NCBI RefSeq assembly: GCF_008014745.1
Contig: NZ_VPFD01000004.1
Coordinates: 371,152 to 435,151 of the forward strand
Length of the DNA: 64,000 nt
Source of the DNA: Massilia arenae
Lineage (GTDB): Bacteria; Pseudomonadota; Gammaproteobacteria; Burkholderiales; Burkholderiaceae_D
Direction: 5' to 3'
Shown: positions 30,860-39,884 of the stretch, in pieces
Position numbering within the stretch: position 1 is the stretch's first letter
Layout of the letters: each line of letters begins with the position of its first letter
Made by a program: the position numbers and the translations under genes
The notes under the pieces: generated by a model
Database searches by the model: none
What the model saw: only the letters and a program-made list of their open reading frames with translations
What the model was told of the DNA's origin: nothing

Positions 30860-32701
30860 ATGCCTTCAGATCGACCTTCCGCGATGTTCGCGCCAGCCAC
30901 GCTGATCACGGGTGTGCTGCTGTCGCTGGCTTTCGGCGCCGGCGCCTATTTCGCCACAGCGGAGGCGATCGAGAGCGATGCCCACGCGCGATTTCGCGGC
31001 ATGGCGCGCGCCGCCCAAAACAATATCGATACCCGTATCAAGAGCTATGGCGACGTGCTGCGCGGGGTCGCGGGGCTGTTTCGCGTTAACCCTGACACCA
31101 CCGCGTCCCAGTTCCGCCAGTACGTCGAGCAACTCGATATCAAGCGCAATTTTCCCGGCATCGTGGTCCTCAATTATGCGCGCATGGTGCGCGCTGACGG
31201 CCTGCCGGCACTAAACGAGGAATTGCGTGCACGGCTGGCGAAGCATGGCGTGCACCATCACACGCCGCTCTTGCCCTCATCCGAGCGCGACAGCTACACG
31301 GTGCTGGTGTATATGGAGCCGCTGTCGCCCGACCTGTACGACAAGCTGGGCCTGGACCTGGAGGCGCGCGGCATCACCCGGCGCGTCATGGCGCATGCGC
31401 GCGACAGCGGCCTGCTGAGCGCTTCCGGCACTCGCATCGCCTTGCGGCCCGAGCCGAACCAGATCGCGCTGGCGTTGCGCCTGCCGGTCTATCGCGGCGA
31501 CATGCCCGCTTCCAGTGCGGAACAGCGGCGCCTGGCCTATGTCGGCTCGGCCGGCCTGGGGTTCGGGGTTACGCCGCTGGTCAACGGCGTGCTGGACGAG
31601 TTCCCGGTCGAAGGCGTGCGCCTGATGTTGACCGAGCTGACCGAGCCTGGCGAACCGGCGCCACGGACCGTCCTCTACGACAGCCTGGCCACCGTCGAAC
31701 ACCCCAAGCCGGCGCCGCCACCCGACGACGGCAGCGTGTTCGCAACCAGCCTGCCGATCGAATTCAACCAGCGCGTATGGCGCGCGGACTTCAGCGTCGC
31801 CAAGTCGGCGCTCTACACCCGTTTCGACATGTACTACCCATGGTTGGCATCCTTCGCCGCCAGCATGAGCGCCGCCCTGCTCTACGCCCTGTTCCAGACC
31901 CTGGCCTCGTCGCGTCGCAACGCCTTGCGCATGGCCGAGGAAATGACCCGCGAGCTGCGCGCCAGCCAGGCCAAGCTGCAGGCCAGCCACGAAAAGCTGC
32001 GCCTGCTGGCGGCGCACGCCGAGCAGATCAAGGAAGGCGAACGCAAGCGCATCGCGCGCGAGATCCACGACGACCTGGCGCAGAACCTGCTGGCGCTGAA
32101 GATCGAGGCAGAACTCCTGGCCAATCGCACCCGCGGCGGCCACCGGCGCCTGCACGCGCGCGCCGACGCCACCGTGCGCCAGATCGAGGTCACCATCCGC
32201 AGCGTGCGCCAGATCATCAACGACTTGCGTCCCAACGTGCTGGACCTGGGCCTGTCGGCGGCAGTCGACTGGCAGGTGGCCGATTTCGCGCGCCGTACCG
32301 GCATCGAGTGCGAACTGGTCGACGACGACGGCGAGCATCGCATCGACGACCATTGCGCGACCGCCTTCTTCCGCATCCTGCAGGAGTCTCTCAACAATGT
32401 CGCGCAGCATGCGCGCGCTACCAGGGTCAGGATCGCCTTGCAGCAGCAGGCCGACATGCTCACCATGACCATCCGCGACAACGGCGTCGGCATGCAGCCT
32501 GGCAGCCGCAACCGCAACGGTTCGTTCGGCCTGGTCGGAATCGAAGAGCGGGTCGGCATCCTTGGCGGCTCGTTCTCGATCAGCAGCGGGCTCGATTCGG
32601 GCACCACGATCGTCGTCACGATCCCGGTGATCGGCATGTACAGGGACCTGGGCATGGACTTCTATCCCGGCAAGGCGTCTCCGATCGCAGTGGCTGCCTG
32701 A
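30860..32701 (+). CDS. CHASE-domain sensor histidine kinase, NarX-type core
   Basis: 613 residues. A membrane helix at about 10-33, then a periplasmic CHASE domain (about 45-270, with NNIDTRIKSYGDVLRGVAGLF and FPGIVVLNYARMV), then a second helix near 325-350 and a short coiled coil. The HisKA_3 dimerisation domain has ERKRIAREIHDDLAQNLLALK with the phospho-His near residue 410. The HATPase_c ends with GVGMQPGSRNRNGSFGLVGIEER. Such kinases signal to LuxR/NarL-type regulators. No such regulator lies beside it in the window, so it is an orphan here. Confidence 0.92.
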   Translation: MPSDRPSAMFAPATLITGVLLSLAFGAGAYFATAEAIESDAHARFRGMARAAQNNIDTRIKSYGDVLRGVAGLFRVNPDTTASQFRQYVEQLDIKRNFPGIVVLNYARMVRADGLPALNEELRARLAKHGVHHHTPLLPSSERDSYTVLVYMEPLSPDLYDKLGLDLEARGITRRVMAHARDSGLLSASGTRIALRPEPNQIALALRLPVYRGDMPASSAEQRRLAYVGSAGLGFGVTPLVNGVLDEFPVEGVRLMLTELTEPGEPAPRTVLYDSLATVEHPKPAPPPDDGSVFATSLPIEFNQRVWRADFSVAKSALYTRFDMYYPWLASFAASMSAALLYALFQTLASSRRNALRMAEEMTRELRASQAKLQASHEKLRLLAAHAEQIKEGERKRIAREIHDDLAQNLLALKIEAELLANRTRGGHRRLHARADATVRQIEVTIRSVRQIINDLRPNVLDLGLSAAVDWQVADFARRTGIECELVDDDGEHRIDDHCATAFFRILQESLNNVAQHARATRVRIALQQQADMLTMTIRDNGVGMQPGSRNRNGSFGLVGIEERVGILGGSFSISSGLDSGTTIVVTIPVIGMYRDLGMDFYPGKASPIAVAA

Positions 32702-32959
32702 AGTGACTGGCAATGTGCGTATGGCTGTTGCCAAAAACCCGCAAAGTCCCCGGCATTTGAGCAACCTCAACAATTACTCTGACAGACCGCAGGACAATTC
32801 CTATAGCTGTCGCCGGTCAACACACCGGAATTCTTCCTTTATCGAGCATGCAGGAGGCCATTATTGACCATTGAGCAGCACAAGCGCAGTACCTAAGCGC
32901 AGCAGGAAAAACAGGGATGAAGCACCACCAACGTCTACAACACAAAACGAGGTGAAACG

Positions 32960-33625
32960 ATGTCGACCAATACCGAATTCTCCGTCTTTGAAGCACTCGA
33001 CCTGGCCCCGATCAAGATGAAACTGATGCACGTGGAATCGGGCGAAGGCTGGTCCGAACACCGTGCCAATGCCGTCGAGGCCGAGTACCGCCGCTTCCTG
33101 TTCCTGATGAAAAAATACCCGGATGCGGGCGCGTCGCCGACCTTCGACGTCGACACCTTCTGGCACTATCACATCCTGGACACCATGAAATACGCCCGCG
33201 ACTGTGAGGCCACCTTCGGATTCTTCCTACACCACTATCCGTATGTCGGCATGGGCGCCGGCGCCGACGATGGCGAACGCCAGCGTGCCGGCGACCGCAT
33301 GCGCGACATCTATGAGGCCGAGTTCGGCGTGGTCATCAAAGGCGACGTCGCTTTCTGCGCAGCGCCGGGCAAGCAGGCCAGCGATACCGCATTCTGCGCA
33401 TTGCCAGGCAAGCAGGCCAGCGATACCGCATTCTGCGCCTCCCCGGGCAAGCAGGCCAGCGCTACCGCGTTTTGCGCCGCCCCGGGCAAGCAAGCCAGCG
33501 ACACCGCGTTTTGCGCCGCCCCGGGCAAGCAAGCCAGCGACACCGCGTTTTGCGCCGCCCCGGGTAAGCAGGCCAATGCCACCGCGTTTTGCGCTGCCCC
33601 CGGCAAGTCCCTGCACACCGCCTGA
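32960..33625 (+). CDS. GRDP-like protein with seven C-terminal Cys-containing repeats
   Basis: 221 residues. ATG 32960 follows GAGGTGAAACG. Residues 1-128 resemble the glycine-rich-domain-protein-like family (GRDP/DUF1399), with the hallmark VDTFWHYHILDTMKYARDC and FGFFLHHYPYVG. From residue 131 to the end are seven 13-residue units of the type AFCAAPGKQASDT, one Cys each; the last is degenerate (AFCAAPGKSLHTA). No signal peptide or membrane helix is seen. A repeated Cys core behind a folded leader looks like a multi-core modified peptide precursor or a metal/thiol-binding tail. No modifying enzyme is adjacent. Function unknown. Confidence 0.85.
   Translation: MSTNTEFSVFEALDLAPIKMKLMHVESGEGWSEHRANAVEAEYRRFLFLMKKYPDAGASPTFDVDTFWHYHILDTMKYARDCEATFGFFLHHYPYVGMGAGADDGERQRAGDRMRDIYEAEFGVVIKGDVAFCAAPGKQASDTAFCALPGKQASDTAFCASPGKQASATAFCAAPGKQASDTAFCAAPGKQASDTAFCAAPGKQANATAFCAAPGKSLHTA
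33350..33622 (+). repeat. Seven in-frame 39-bp tandem repeats
   Basis: Exactly 273 bases, 7 x 39, filling the coding sequence up to the stop. Central units are the most alike (GCGTTTTGCGCCGCCCCGGG is shared by several), edge units are more diverged, as expected from unequal exchange or slippage. Confidence 0.95.
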
Positions 33626-33644
33626 TCTGCCTGCTTGACCCTCG

Positions 33645-33679
33645 CAGCCGGGATGGCAGCCATGCCGCCATCCCGGCTG
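33645..33679. terminator. 13-bp perfect hairpin between converging genes
   Basis: CAGCCGGGATGGC (33645-33657) pairs perfectly with GCCATCCCGGCTG (33667-33679). It lies between the stop of the repeat protein and the stop of the minus-strand regulator and may serve both. The T-run on the plus side is short (TCGCTTTATT). Confidence 0.75.
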
Positions 33680-33684
33680 TCGCT

Positions 33685-33957
33685 TTATTCGGCGAGCGCC
33701 AGCCCTGCTTCGCTTCCCTTCCTGATCATCAGCGCACGCAATTCGCCGATGCTGAAATCGCTCTCCTCGTGCATGCGGATCAACAGCGTGGCCCCGATCG
33801 GCAGCGTGCTGTGGCGGATCTTGCTGATCACGGGTGGCGCGACTTCGAGCAGCCGCGACAGGGCGGCGTCGTTCTTCAGGCGCAGGCGGGAAATGATGGC
33901 GTCGAGGACCCGGTTAGGGTCGTACTCGGCGCCGGGTGGAAGGCGGCGAATCGGCAT
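33685..33957 (-). CDS. Small helix-turn-helix regulator, 90 aa
   Basis: A Cro/XRE-like DNA-binding protein. The helix-turn-helix spans about residues 17-55 (VLDAIISRLRLKNDAALSRLLEV, then PPVISKIRHSTLPIGA). The C-terminal helix EESDFSIGELRALM is common to small regulators of Oxalobacteraceae. There is no sensor domain. It converges on the repeat-protein gene; its own upstream region, A/T-rich, runs to 34126. Target unknown. Confidence 0.8.
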   Translation of the reverse strand: MPIRRLPPGAEYDPNRVLDAIISRLRLKNDAALSRLLEVAPPVISKIRHSTLPIGATLLIRMHEESDFSIGELRALMIRKGSEAGLALAE

Positions 33958-34126
33958 GGCTCTTTCAGTATTATTGTTAATTTGCTATTTAACACGTTGC
34001 ACCGCGAAAAATTAGCAGAAAGAGGCAAACCGTTAGTATTTATACGGCTGTTTTCGCGGGACGCGAAATTATACAGATAGTCGATAAATAATGTTTACTA
34101 ATCCATAAGGGCGTTCTCATGGGACG

Positions 34127-35014
34127 TCATGGGCCCCGGCGCAGGCGCGCCAGCGTCGTGGCGACGTCGGGATGGCGCAGGCGCACCCGCAGTTCGCGGC
34201 GCAGGCGCGTGTCGTCCAGCTGCCGCGATTCCGACATGAAGGACAGCAGCATCGGCGACACCGCGGTTTGCAGTTCGGCGCGCGCCAGGCGCGGCGGGCG
34301 CTGCATGCCGAAGGCGTCGGCCACGGCATCGAAATAGTCGGCCATCTTCATGCGCGTGCGGTCGACCGCGTGCACCACACGCCCGGGCCGTCCGCGCAGC
34401 AAGGCTGCCAGCACGATGCGCGCCAGGTCGTCGGCGTGCACGTGGCTGGTGTAGACGTCGTCCTCGGCACGCAGCGCCGGCGTGCCCTGCTCCAGCCGGC
34501 GCAGCGGCAGGCGGTCGTCGGCATAAATGCCCGGCACACGCAGGATGGCCAGCGATGCGCCGGTGGCCAGGGCCCACGCGCGCAGGACGCGTTCGGCGTC
34601 CACGCGCCGCCGCGCGCGCGCATTGCGCGGCGCCACCGGGCGGTGCTCATGGACCAGCGCGCCGCCGCAATCACCGTACACGCCGCTCGTGCTCACATAC
34701 ACCATGCGCTCGACCTTTCCCAGCGCTGCCGCCAAGTGGCGCGTGCGCCGATCGTGCTCGCCATCCGCCTGCGGCGGCGCCAGGTGCAGCACCCATGGCG
34801 CCAGCCGCCCCAGGCGCGCCAGGGTCGCGGGGCGGTCAAGGTCGGCCACCACCGGCACCGCGCCCAAGGCACGCAACTCGGCGCGGCGCTCGGGCTGGCT
34901 GGTCAGGGCGAACACCCGGAACCTGCCGGCCAGCAGCGGCAACAGGCGCATGCCGACGTCGCCGCAACCGACGATGAGCAGGCGGGGACGGGCGAAAGGG
35001 GCGCGTTGGGACAT
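34127..35014 (-). CDS. NAD(P)-binding SDR/epimerase-like protein, YeeZ type
   Basis: 295 residues from ATG 35014; the frame upstream is not protein-like. An atypical Rossmann loop GCGDVGMRL opens the protein (near residue 17), VYVSTSGVYGD holds the catalytic-type Ser/Tyr region near 115-125, and the C-terminus matches extended SDRs of the YeeZ/NAD-dependent epimerase group. Cytoplasmic. Substrate unknown. It is divergent from the flavoprotein reductase gene. Confidence 0.85.
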   Translation of the reverse strand: MSQRAPFARPRLLIVGCGDVGMRLLPLLAGRFRVFALTSQPERRAELRALGAVPVVADLDRPATLARLGRLAPWVLHLAPPQADGEHDRRTRHLAAALGKVERMVYVSTSGVYGDCGGALVHEHRPVAPRNARARRRVDAERVLRAWALATGASLAILRVPGIYADDRLPLRRLEQGTPALRAEDDVYTSHVHADDLARIVLAALLRGRPGRVVHAVDRTRMKMADYFDAVADAFGMQRPPRLARAELQTAVSPMLLSFMSESRQLDDTRLRRELRVRLRHPDVATTLARLRRGP

Positions 35015-35163
35015 GGGTGGGTAGCTGGACAATGCGGATCGCGGCACTTTAGCACAGGGCCGTGCCCGGCAAATCCGGGGCCAGTGTAAAATAACGCCCT
35101 GCTTCGACAAAACCGCCATCGGATCAACCACTTGCGCCAGTGCGCACCTACCTCAGACTTCGC

Positions 35164-36192
35164 ATGACCTTCCAGATCACCGTCCAGCCCAGCGGCAGCC
35201 AGTTCACCTGCGAAGCCGATGAAACCGTTCTTTCCGCGGCCATCCGCGCCGGCATCGGCCTGCCCTATGGCTGCAAGAACGGCGCCTGCGGCTCGTGCAA
35301 GGGCAAGGTGCTCGATGGCGCGGTGGAGCACAAGCCGCACCAGCAGCGCGCGCTGTCCGACATCGAGAAGACCGCCGGCATGTCGCTGTTCTGCTGCGCC
35401 GTGCCGAGCACCGACCTGGTGATCGAGGCGCGCGAAGTGGGCGGCAGCTCGGACTACCCGCTGCGCAAGATGCCGACCCGGATCGCCGCCATCCGCCGCG
35501 CCGCGCCCGACGTCGCGATCGTCAACCTGCAGCTGCCGGCCAACGAACTGCTGGCCTACCGCGCCGGCCAGTACATCGAATTCCTGCTCAAGGACGGCAA
35601 GCGCCGCGCCTACTCGATCGCCAACGCGCCGTCGTTCGAAGGCCCGCTCGAACTGCACATCCGGCACCTGCCGGGCGGCCTGTTCACCGACCACGTGTTC
35701 GGCGCCATGAAGGAACGCGACATCCTGCGCTTCGAGGGCCCGCTGGGCACCTTCTTCCTGCGCGAAGAATCCGACAAGCCGATCGTGCTGCTGGCCTCGG
35801 GCACCGGTTTCGCGCCGGTGAAGGCCCTGGTCGAGCACCTGATGCACCTGAAGTCGACCCGCCCGGTGCGCCTGTACTGGGGCGGCCGCCGCCCGCAAGA
35901 CCTGTATATGGACGAGCTGTGCCGCGCCTGGGAAACCACGCTGCCCGACTTCACCTACGTGCCGGTGATCTCGGACGCGCTGCCCGAAGATGGCTGGACG
36001 GGCCGCACCGGCTTCGTGCACGCGGCCGTCATGCAGGACGTCATCGACCTGTCGGGACACCAGGTCTACGCCTGCGGCGCCCCGGTCATGGTCGATTCGG
36101 CGCGCCGCGACTACACGGCCTTGTGCGGCCTGCCGGAAGACGAGTTCTTCGCCGATTCGTTTACCACCGAGGCGGACCTGGCGGGCGGTTGA
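35164..36192 (+). CDS. Ferredoxin-domain flavin reductase (CDP-6-deoxy-glucoseen reductase-like)
   Basis: 342 residues from ATG 35164. Residues 1-90 form a plant-type 2Fe-2S domain with CKNGACGSCKGKV and the distal CC pair (LFCCAV). The FAD-binding barrel follows with RAYSIANAPS, then the NAD domain with LLASGTGFAPVKAL and the terminal YACGAPVMVD. Such proteins move electrons from NAD(P)H through FAD to a 2Fe-2S centre. The usual name, CDP-6-deoxy-delta-3,4-glucoseen reductase, is by similarity only; there are no deoxysugar genes here. An MFS gene follows 76 bases on. Confidence 0.92.
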   Translation: MTFQITVQPSGSQFTCEADETVLSAAIRAGIGLPYGCKNGACGSCKGKVLDGAVEHKPHQQRALSDIEKTAGMSLFCCAVPSTDLVIEAREVGGSSDYPLRKMPTRIAAIRRAAPDVAIVNLQLPANELLAYRAGQYIEFLLKDGKRRAYSIANAPSFEGPLELHIRHLPGGLFTDHVFGAMKERDILRFEGPLGTFFLREESDKPIVLLASGTGFAPVKALVEHLMHLKSTRPVRLYWGGRRPQDLYMDELCRAWETTLPDFTYVPVISDALPEDGWTGRTGFVHAAVMQDVIDLSGHQVYACGAPVMVDSARRDYTALCGLPEDEFFADSFTTEADLAGG

Positions 36193-36268
36193 ACCGCCGC
36201 TGGCGGCGCCGACGCGGCGCCGCATCTTCGGGCACAATGATGGGTTATCCCGTCGCCCCGAACAATCC

Positions 36269-37516
36269 ATGTCCCTGCTGTCTCCCTCCGGCCGCCTCGG
36301 CGTCCTGCGCAACCGCAATCTCGCCTTCTATCTCTCGGCGCGCTTTCTCGCCACCTTTGCCGTCCAGATGCAGAGCGTGGCGATCGGCTGGCAGGTGTAC
36401 CAGATCACCGGCAGCCTGTTCGATCTCGGCCTGATCGGCCTGGCGCAGTTCGCGCCGTTCCTGTTATTTATCCTGTGGGCCGGCCACGTGGCCGACCGTT
36501 ACAACCGGCGCCTGATCGTCATGGCCTGCATGGCGGTGCAGCTGCTGTGCAGCGCGCTGCTGATCGCGTTTACCGCCAGCGGCAGCACGGTCGTGTGGCC
36601 GGTGTTCGCGATCCTGGTGGTGTTCGGCAGCGCGCGCGCCTTCATGATGCCGGCCTCGCAGGCGGTGCTAAAGAACCTGGTGCCCGACCGCGAGTTCAGC
36701 CAGGCGGTGGCGCTCGGCTCGTCGACCATGCACGTGGCGATGATCCTGGGGCCGATCGTCGGCGGCCTGCTGTATGTGTTGGGCGCGCAGGTCGTGCACA
36801 TGACCTCGGCCAGCCTGCTGGCGCTGGCGGTGCTCCTGATGACGAACACGCGCAGCATCCAGCAGATCATCAACAAGGCGCCGGTCAGCTGGCACACCCT
36901 GCTCGAGGGCCTGCGCTTCGTGCGCTCGCGCCCGATCGTGCTGGGCGCCATCTCGCTCGACCTGTTCGCGGTGCTGTTCGGCGGCGCCACCGCCCTGCTG
37001 CCAGCCTACGCCCACGACATCCTGGGCGCCGGCCCCACCGGCCTCGGCTTCCTGCGCACCGCGCCCGGCGTCGGCGCCGCCCTGTGTTCGATCACGCTCG
37101 CGATGTTCCCGATCACGCGCCGGGTCGGGGCCTGGATGTTCGGCGGCGTCGCGCTGTACGGCGTGTGCGTGATCGTGCTCGGCCTGACCGACAGCTTCCC
37201 GGTCGCGCTGGCCGCCCTGTTCCTGCTCGGCGTGGGCGACATGGTCAGTGTCTACATCCGCCACCTGCTGGTGCAGTACGAGACCCCGGACGAGATCCGC
37301 GGCCGGGTCAGCGCCGTGAACTCGGTGTTCATCGGCGCCTCGAATGAGCTGGGCGAATTCGAGTCCGGCGTCACCGCCGGCTGGCTGGGCCTGACGCGCG
37401 CCATCCTGCTGGGCGGCGTCGCCACGCTGGTGGTCACCGGGCTGTGGGCGGTGCTGTTCCCGGTGCTGTCAAGGATGGACCGCTTCCCGCACCACGAAAA
37501 AGAGCGCGGGAATTAA
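36269..37516 (+). CDS. MFS exporter, EntS/MFS_3 type
   Basis: 415 residues from ATG 36269, chosen because the family starts with a soluble lead (GVLRNRNLAFYLSARFLATFAVQMQSVAIGWQVY). About 12 membrane helices; the HVADRYNRRLIVM loop is after helix 2-3 and YETPDEIRGRVSAVNSVFIGASNELG in the second half is the mark of this branch. EntS-type members export siderophores or other small molecules; the substrate here is not known. It follows the flavin reductase on the same strand, and they may share a transcript. Confidence 0.9.
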   Translation: MSLLSPSGRLGVLRNRNLAFYLSARFLATFAVQMQSVAIGWQVYQITGSLFDLGLIGLAQFAPFLLFILWAGHVADRYNRRLIVMACMAVQLLCSALLIAFTASGSTVVWPVFAILVVFGSARAFMMPASQAVLKNLVPDREFSQAVALGSSTMHVAMILGPIVGGLLYVLGAQVVHMTSASLLALAVLLMTNTRSIQQIINKAPVSWHTLLEGLRFVRSRPIVLGAISLDLFAVLFGGATALLPAYAHDILGAGPTGLGFLRTAPGVGAALCSITLAMFPITRRVGAWMFGGVALYGVCVIVLGLTDSFPVALAALFLLGVGDMVSVYIRHLLVQYETPDEIRGRVSAVNSVFIGASNELGEFESGVTAGWLGLTRAILLGGVATLVVTGLWAVLFPVLSRMDRFPHHEKERGN

Positions 37517-37526
37517 ACTCCCGCGC
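37504..37526. terminator. Hairpin shared by converging MFS and chemoreceptor genes
   Basis: GCGCGGG (37504-37510) pairs with CCCGCGC (37520-37526). It includes the MFS stop codon and lies 7 bases from the chemoreceptor stop. There is no long T-tract on either side. Confidence 0.55.
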
Positions 37527-37533
37527 CCTGGCT

Positions 37534-39156
37534 TCAGGCCACCGCCAGCGCGCGCTGGTGTGACGCCGACGCTGCCGACGCCGGACGGGCCGCGCCGGCA
37601 TTGCGCTGGCCGGTCCCCAGGTTGAACACGCTGACCGTCTCGGCCAGCAGCGCCGACTGTTCCTTCAGCGACTGGGCGGCGGCCGCCGCCTCTTCGACCA
37701 GGGCCGCGTTCTGCTGGGTCACCGCGTCCATCTCGGTCACCGCCTGGTTGATCTGCTCGATGCCGTTTTCCTGCTCGTGGCTGGCGACCGTGATCTCGCC
37801 CATGATGTCGGTCACGCGCTTGACGCTCACGACGATCTCGTCCATGGTGGCGCCGGCCTGGCTCACCAGGCGGCTGCCTTCGTCGACCTTGTTCACCGAG
37901 TCGTCGATCAGGGTCTTGATTTCCTTGGCCGCGCTGGCCGAACGCTGGGCCAGGTTGCGCACCTCGCTCGCCACCACGGCAAAGCCGCGGCCCTGCTCAC
38001 CGGCGCGCGCCGCTTCGACCGCCGCATTCAGCGCCAGGATATTGGTCTGGAAGGCGATGCCGTCGATCACCGAGATGATGTCGACGATCTTGCTGGCCGA
38101 CGCGTGGATGGCGCCCATGGTCTCGACCACGTCGGACACCACGGCGCCGCCCCGGATCGCGACGTCGGAGGCCGAGCGCGCGAGACCGTTGGCCTGGCGT
38201 GCGTGTTCCGCATTCTGCTTGACGGTCGAGGTCAGTTCTTCCATCGACGAAGCGGTTTCTTCCAGCGAGCTGGCCTGCTGCTCGGTGCGGCTCGACAGGT
38301 CGAGGTTGCCCGACGCGATCTCGTCCGAGGCGGTGGCGATGGTGTCGGTGCCTTCGCGCACCTGGCTGACGATGTCGCGCAGGTTCGTGTTCATGTCTTT
38401 CAGCGCACCCAGCAGCTGGCCGGTTTCATCCAGCGAGGTCACCTCGATGTGGCTGGAGAGGTCACCGGCGGCGACGGTGCGCGCCACTTCCACGGCCCGG
38501 TTCAGCGGGCGGGTGATCGAGCGGGTGATCAGCCAGGCGATGGCGACCGCCGCGATCAGGGCGAAGCCGCCGACGCTGAACATCAGCACGCGTGCCTGCG
38601 CATAGGCGTCGCGTCCACGGGCCTGGTCTTCATTGTTGCGCGTACTCTGCAGAGTGATGATGTCGTCGATCGAGGTGGTCCAGCCGCGCATGGCCGGCAC
38701 GAACTCGTTGCGCAGGAAATCCCGGCCAGCATCGAGGTCGTTTTGCCGCGCCAGCGCTTCGCCCTTGGCGATCAGCGGCAGCACCTTGGCGGCGGCCGCA
38801 GCGGTGTTGGCCAGCTGGGCCTTGCCTTCATCGGAAGTGATCGACCCATCCAGTAGTCTGGCGCCGGCCTCGTAGGCTTCGCGCGCCTTGGCAATCGCGG
38901 TCGACTGTTCCTGCATCTGGGCTTCGTCCGAAATGATCGTCATGTCGCGTACGGCGATCGAGATCCGGCGCAGGTTGTCGCGCATCGCGCCGGCGGCGTC
39001 GATGCGCGCATTGTTCACTTCCACGACCTTGACCAGCAAATCGTTCATGGCGCTCAGTTTCTGGACGCCCGTCGCCAGCACGACAGCCAGCAGCACAAGT
39101 ACCAGGCCAAACGCGAGCGCCAGGCGCTGGCCGATTTTCAGTTGCTTCAATTGCAT
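37534..39156 (-). CDS. Methyl-accepting chemotaxis protein
   Basis: 540 residues from ATG 39156, with AGGAATAACAAG before it. A first membrane helix at about 10-30, a periplasmic four-helix bundle (4HB_MCP, 35-180), a second helix at about 188-210, HAMP (to 265), and the signalling domain with the hairpin tip [20 protein letters not shown] (near 375-395). The C-terminus ends in an Ala/Ser-rich tail without the NWETF pentapeptide that tethers CheR/CheB. It senses an unknown ligand and controls CheA. Confidence 0.95.
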   Translation of the reverse strand: MQLKQLKIGQRLALAFGLVLVLLAVVLATGVQKLSAMNDLLVKVVEVNNARIDAAGAMRDNLRRISIAVRDMTIISDEAQMQEQSTAIAKAREAYEAGARLLDGSITSDEGKAQLANTAAAAAKVLPLIAKGEALARQNDLDAGRDFLRNEFVPAMRGWTTSIDDIITLQSTRNNEDQARGRDAYAQARVLMFSVGGFALIAAVAIAWLITRSITRPLNRAVEVARTVAAGDLSSHIEVTSLDETGQLLGALKDMNTNLRDIVSQVREGTDTIATASDEIASGNLDLSSRTEQQASSLEETASSMEELTSTVKQNAEHARQANGLARSASDVAIRGGAVVSDVVETMGAIHASASKIVDIISVIDGIAFQTNILALNAAVEAARAGEQGRGFAVVASEVRNLAQRSASAAKEIKTLIDDSVNKVDEGSRLVSQAGATMDEIVVSVKRVTDIMGEITVASHEQENGIEQINQAVTEMDAVTQQNAALVEEAAAAAQSLKEQSALLAETVSVFNLGTGQRNAGAARPASAASASHQRALAVA

Positions 39157-39312
39157 CTTGTTATTCCTGTTCCTGTCATTGCATTGGCCGTGTAACGCGG
39201 AGGCTTCTGCGTGTTTGATCGGTTTTTCCACGCGCAACCTTTTTCGAATCTTGTGACTTTCGAACGTTAAGGCGAAACAATTCGATAGAATTGGCGGTTT
39301 CAGGCAATTTTA

Positions 39313-39328
39313 GTAGGACTATTCCTAC
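39313..39328. promoter_or_regulatory. Palindrome GTAGGA-n4-TCCTAC in the gap before the chemoreceptor and HPF genes
   Basis: Perfect 6-base arms within an A/T-rich stretch of the 310-base divergent gap 39157-39466. It has the shape of a dimeric regulator site. The gap holds no other clear feature; a TAAGAT box at 39434-39439 may serve the HPF-like gene. Confidence 0.35.
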
Positions 39329-39466
39329 AAAAAGAGCAAATAATTTCTATGTGGCAATTCAGCAACAACGATAGAGAATTGGAATTAGCAAGACGCTAAC
39401 AGAGCGGGCGCGGCGAAAATCGCGAGAGGTGTAAGATGAAGCCGTAACGACTTACAGGAGCCATCC

Positions 39467-39844
39467 ATGCAGATCAACGTAAATACCGATAACACCATCA
39501 ACAAGCATCAGGGCCTGGACGAGCACGTGCAGGAAGTCGTGCGCACCTCCATCGGCCGTTTTGGCGACCAGGTCAACCGCGTTGACGTTCACTTGAGTAA
39601 TGAGAACAAGGAGAAAAAGGCGGACGGCGGCAATTCGTGCATGCTCGAAGCACGCCTGACCGGCATTGCGCCGATCGTCATCCACGAGCACGCCACCGAC
39701 CTGCACCAGGCCATCAACAACGCCGGCGGCAAGCTGGCGCGTGCGCTGGACAGCGCGCTCGGCCGCCTGCACGACAAGCAGCGCGCCGCCTCGATCACGC
39801 ACACCGAAGATCCAACCGCCGACAAGCACCTGACGGATATGTGA
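39467..39844 (+). CDS. HPF/RaiA family ribosome-associated protein
   Basis: 125 residues with the beta-alpha-beta-beta-beta-alpha fold of hibernation factors: MQINVNTDNTINKHQGLDEHVQEVV, then RVDVHLSNEN, ARLTG and the C-terminal helix DLHQAINNAGGKLARALDSAL. It lacks the long-HPF dimerisation domain. It probably binds idle or stressed ribosomes; the exact role of this short branch is not known. ACAGGAGCC precedes the ATG. Confidence 0.85.
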   Translation: MQINVNTDNTINKHQGLDEHVQEVVRTSIGRFGDQVNRVDVHLSNENKEKKADGGNSCMLEARLTGIAPIVIHEHATDLHQAINNAGGKLARALDSALGRLHDKQRAASITHTEDPTADKHLTDM

Positions 39845-39884
39845 TCGTGCTCCAATGAAGCGCAGGCCCGTCCGGGCCTGCACT

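Noticed and set aside
33310..33663. Minus-strand and third-frame repeat proteins over the 39-bp repeats
   Set aside because: A 39-base unit is a multiple of three, so every frame stays open and looks repetitive. Only the plus-strand frame has a ribosome site, a folded N-terminal domain and a stop at the repeat end.
35164..36192. A deoxysugar biosynthesis locus, from the usual name of this reductase
   Set aside because: No other deoxysugar genes are nearby; the name comes from a distant similarity within a broad flavoprotein family.
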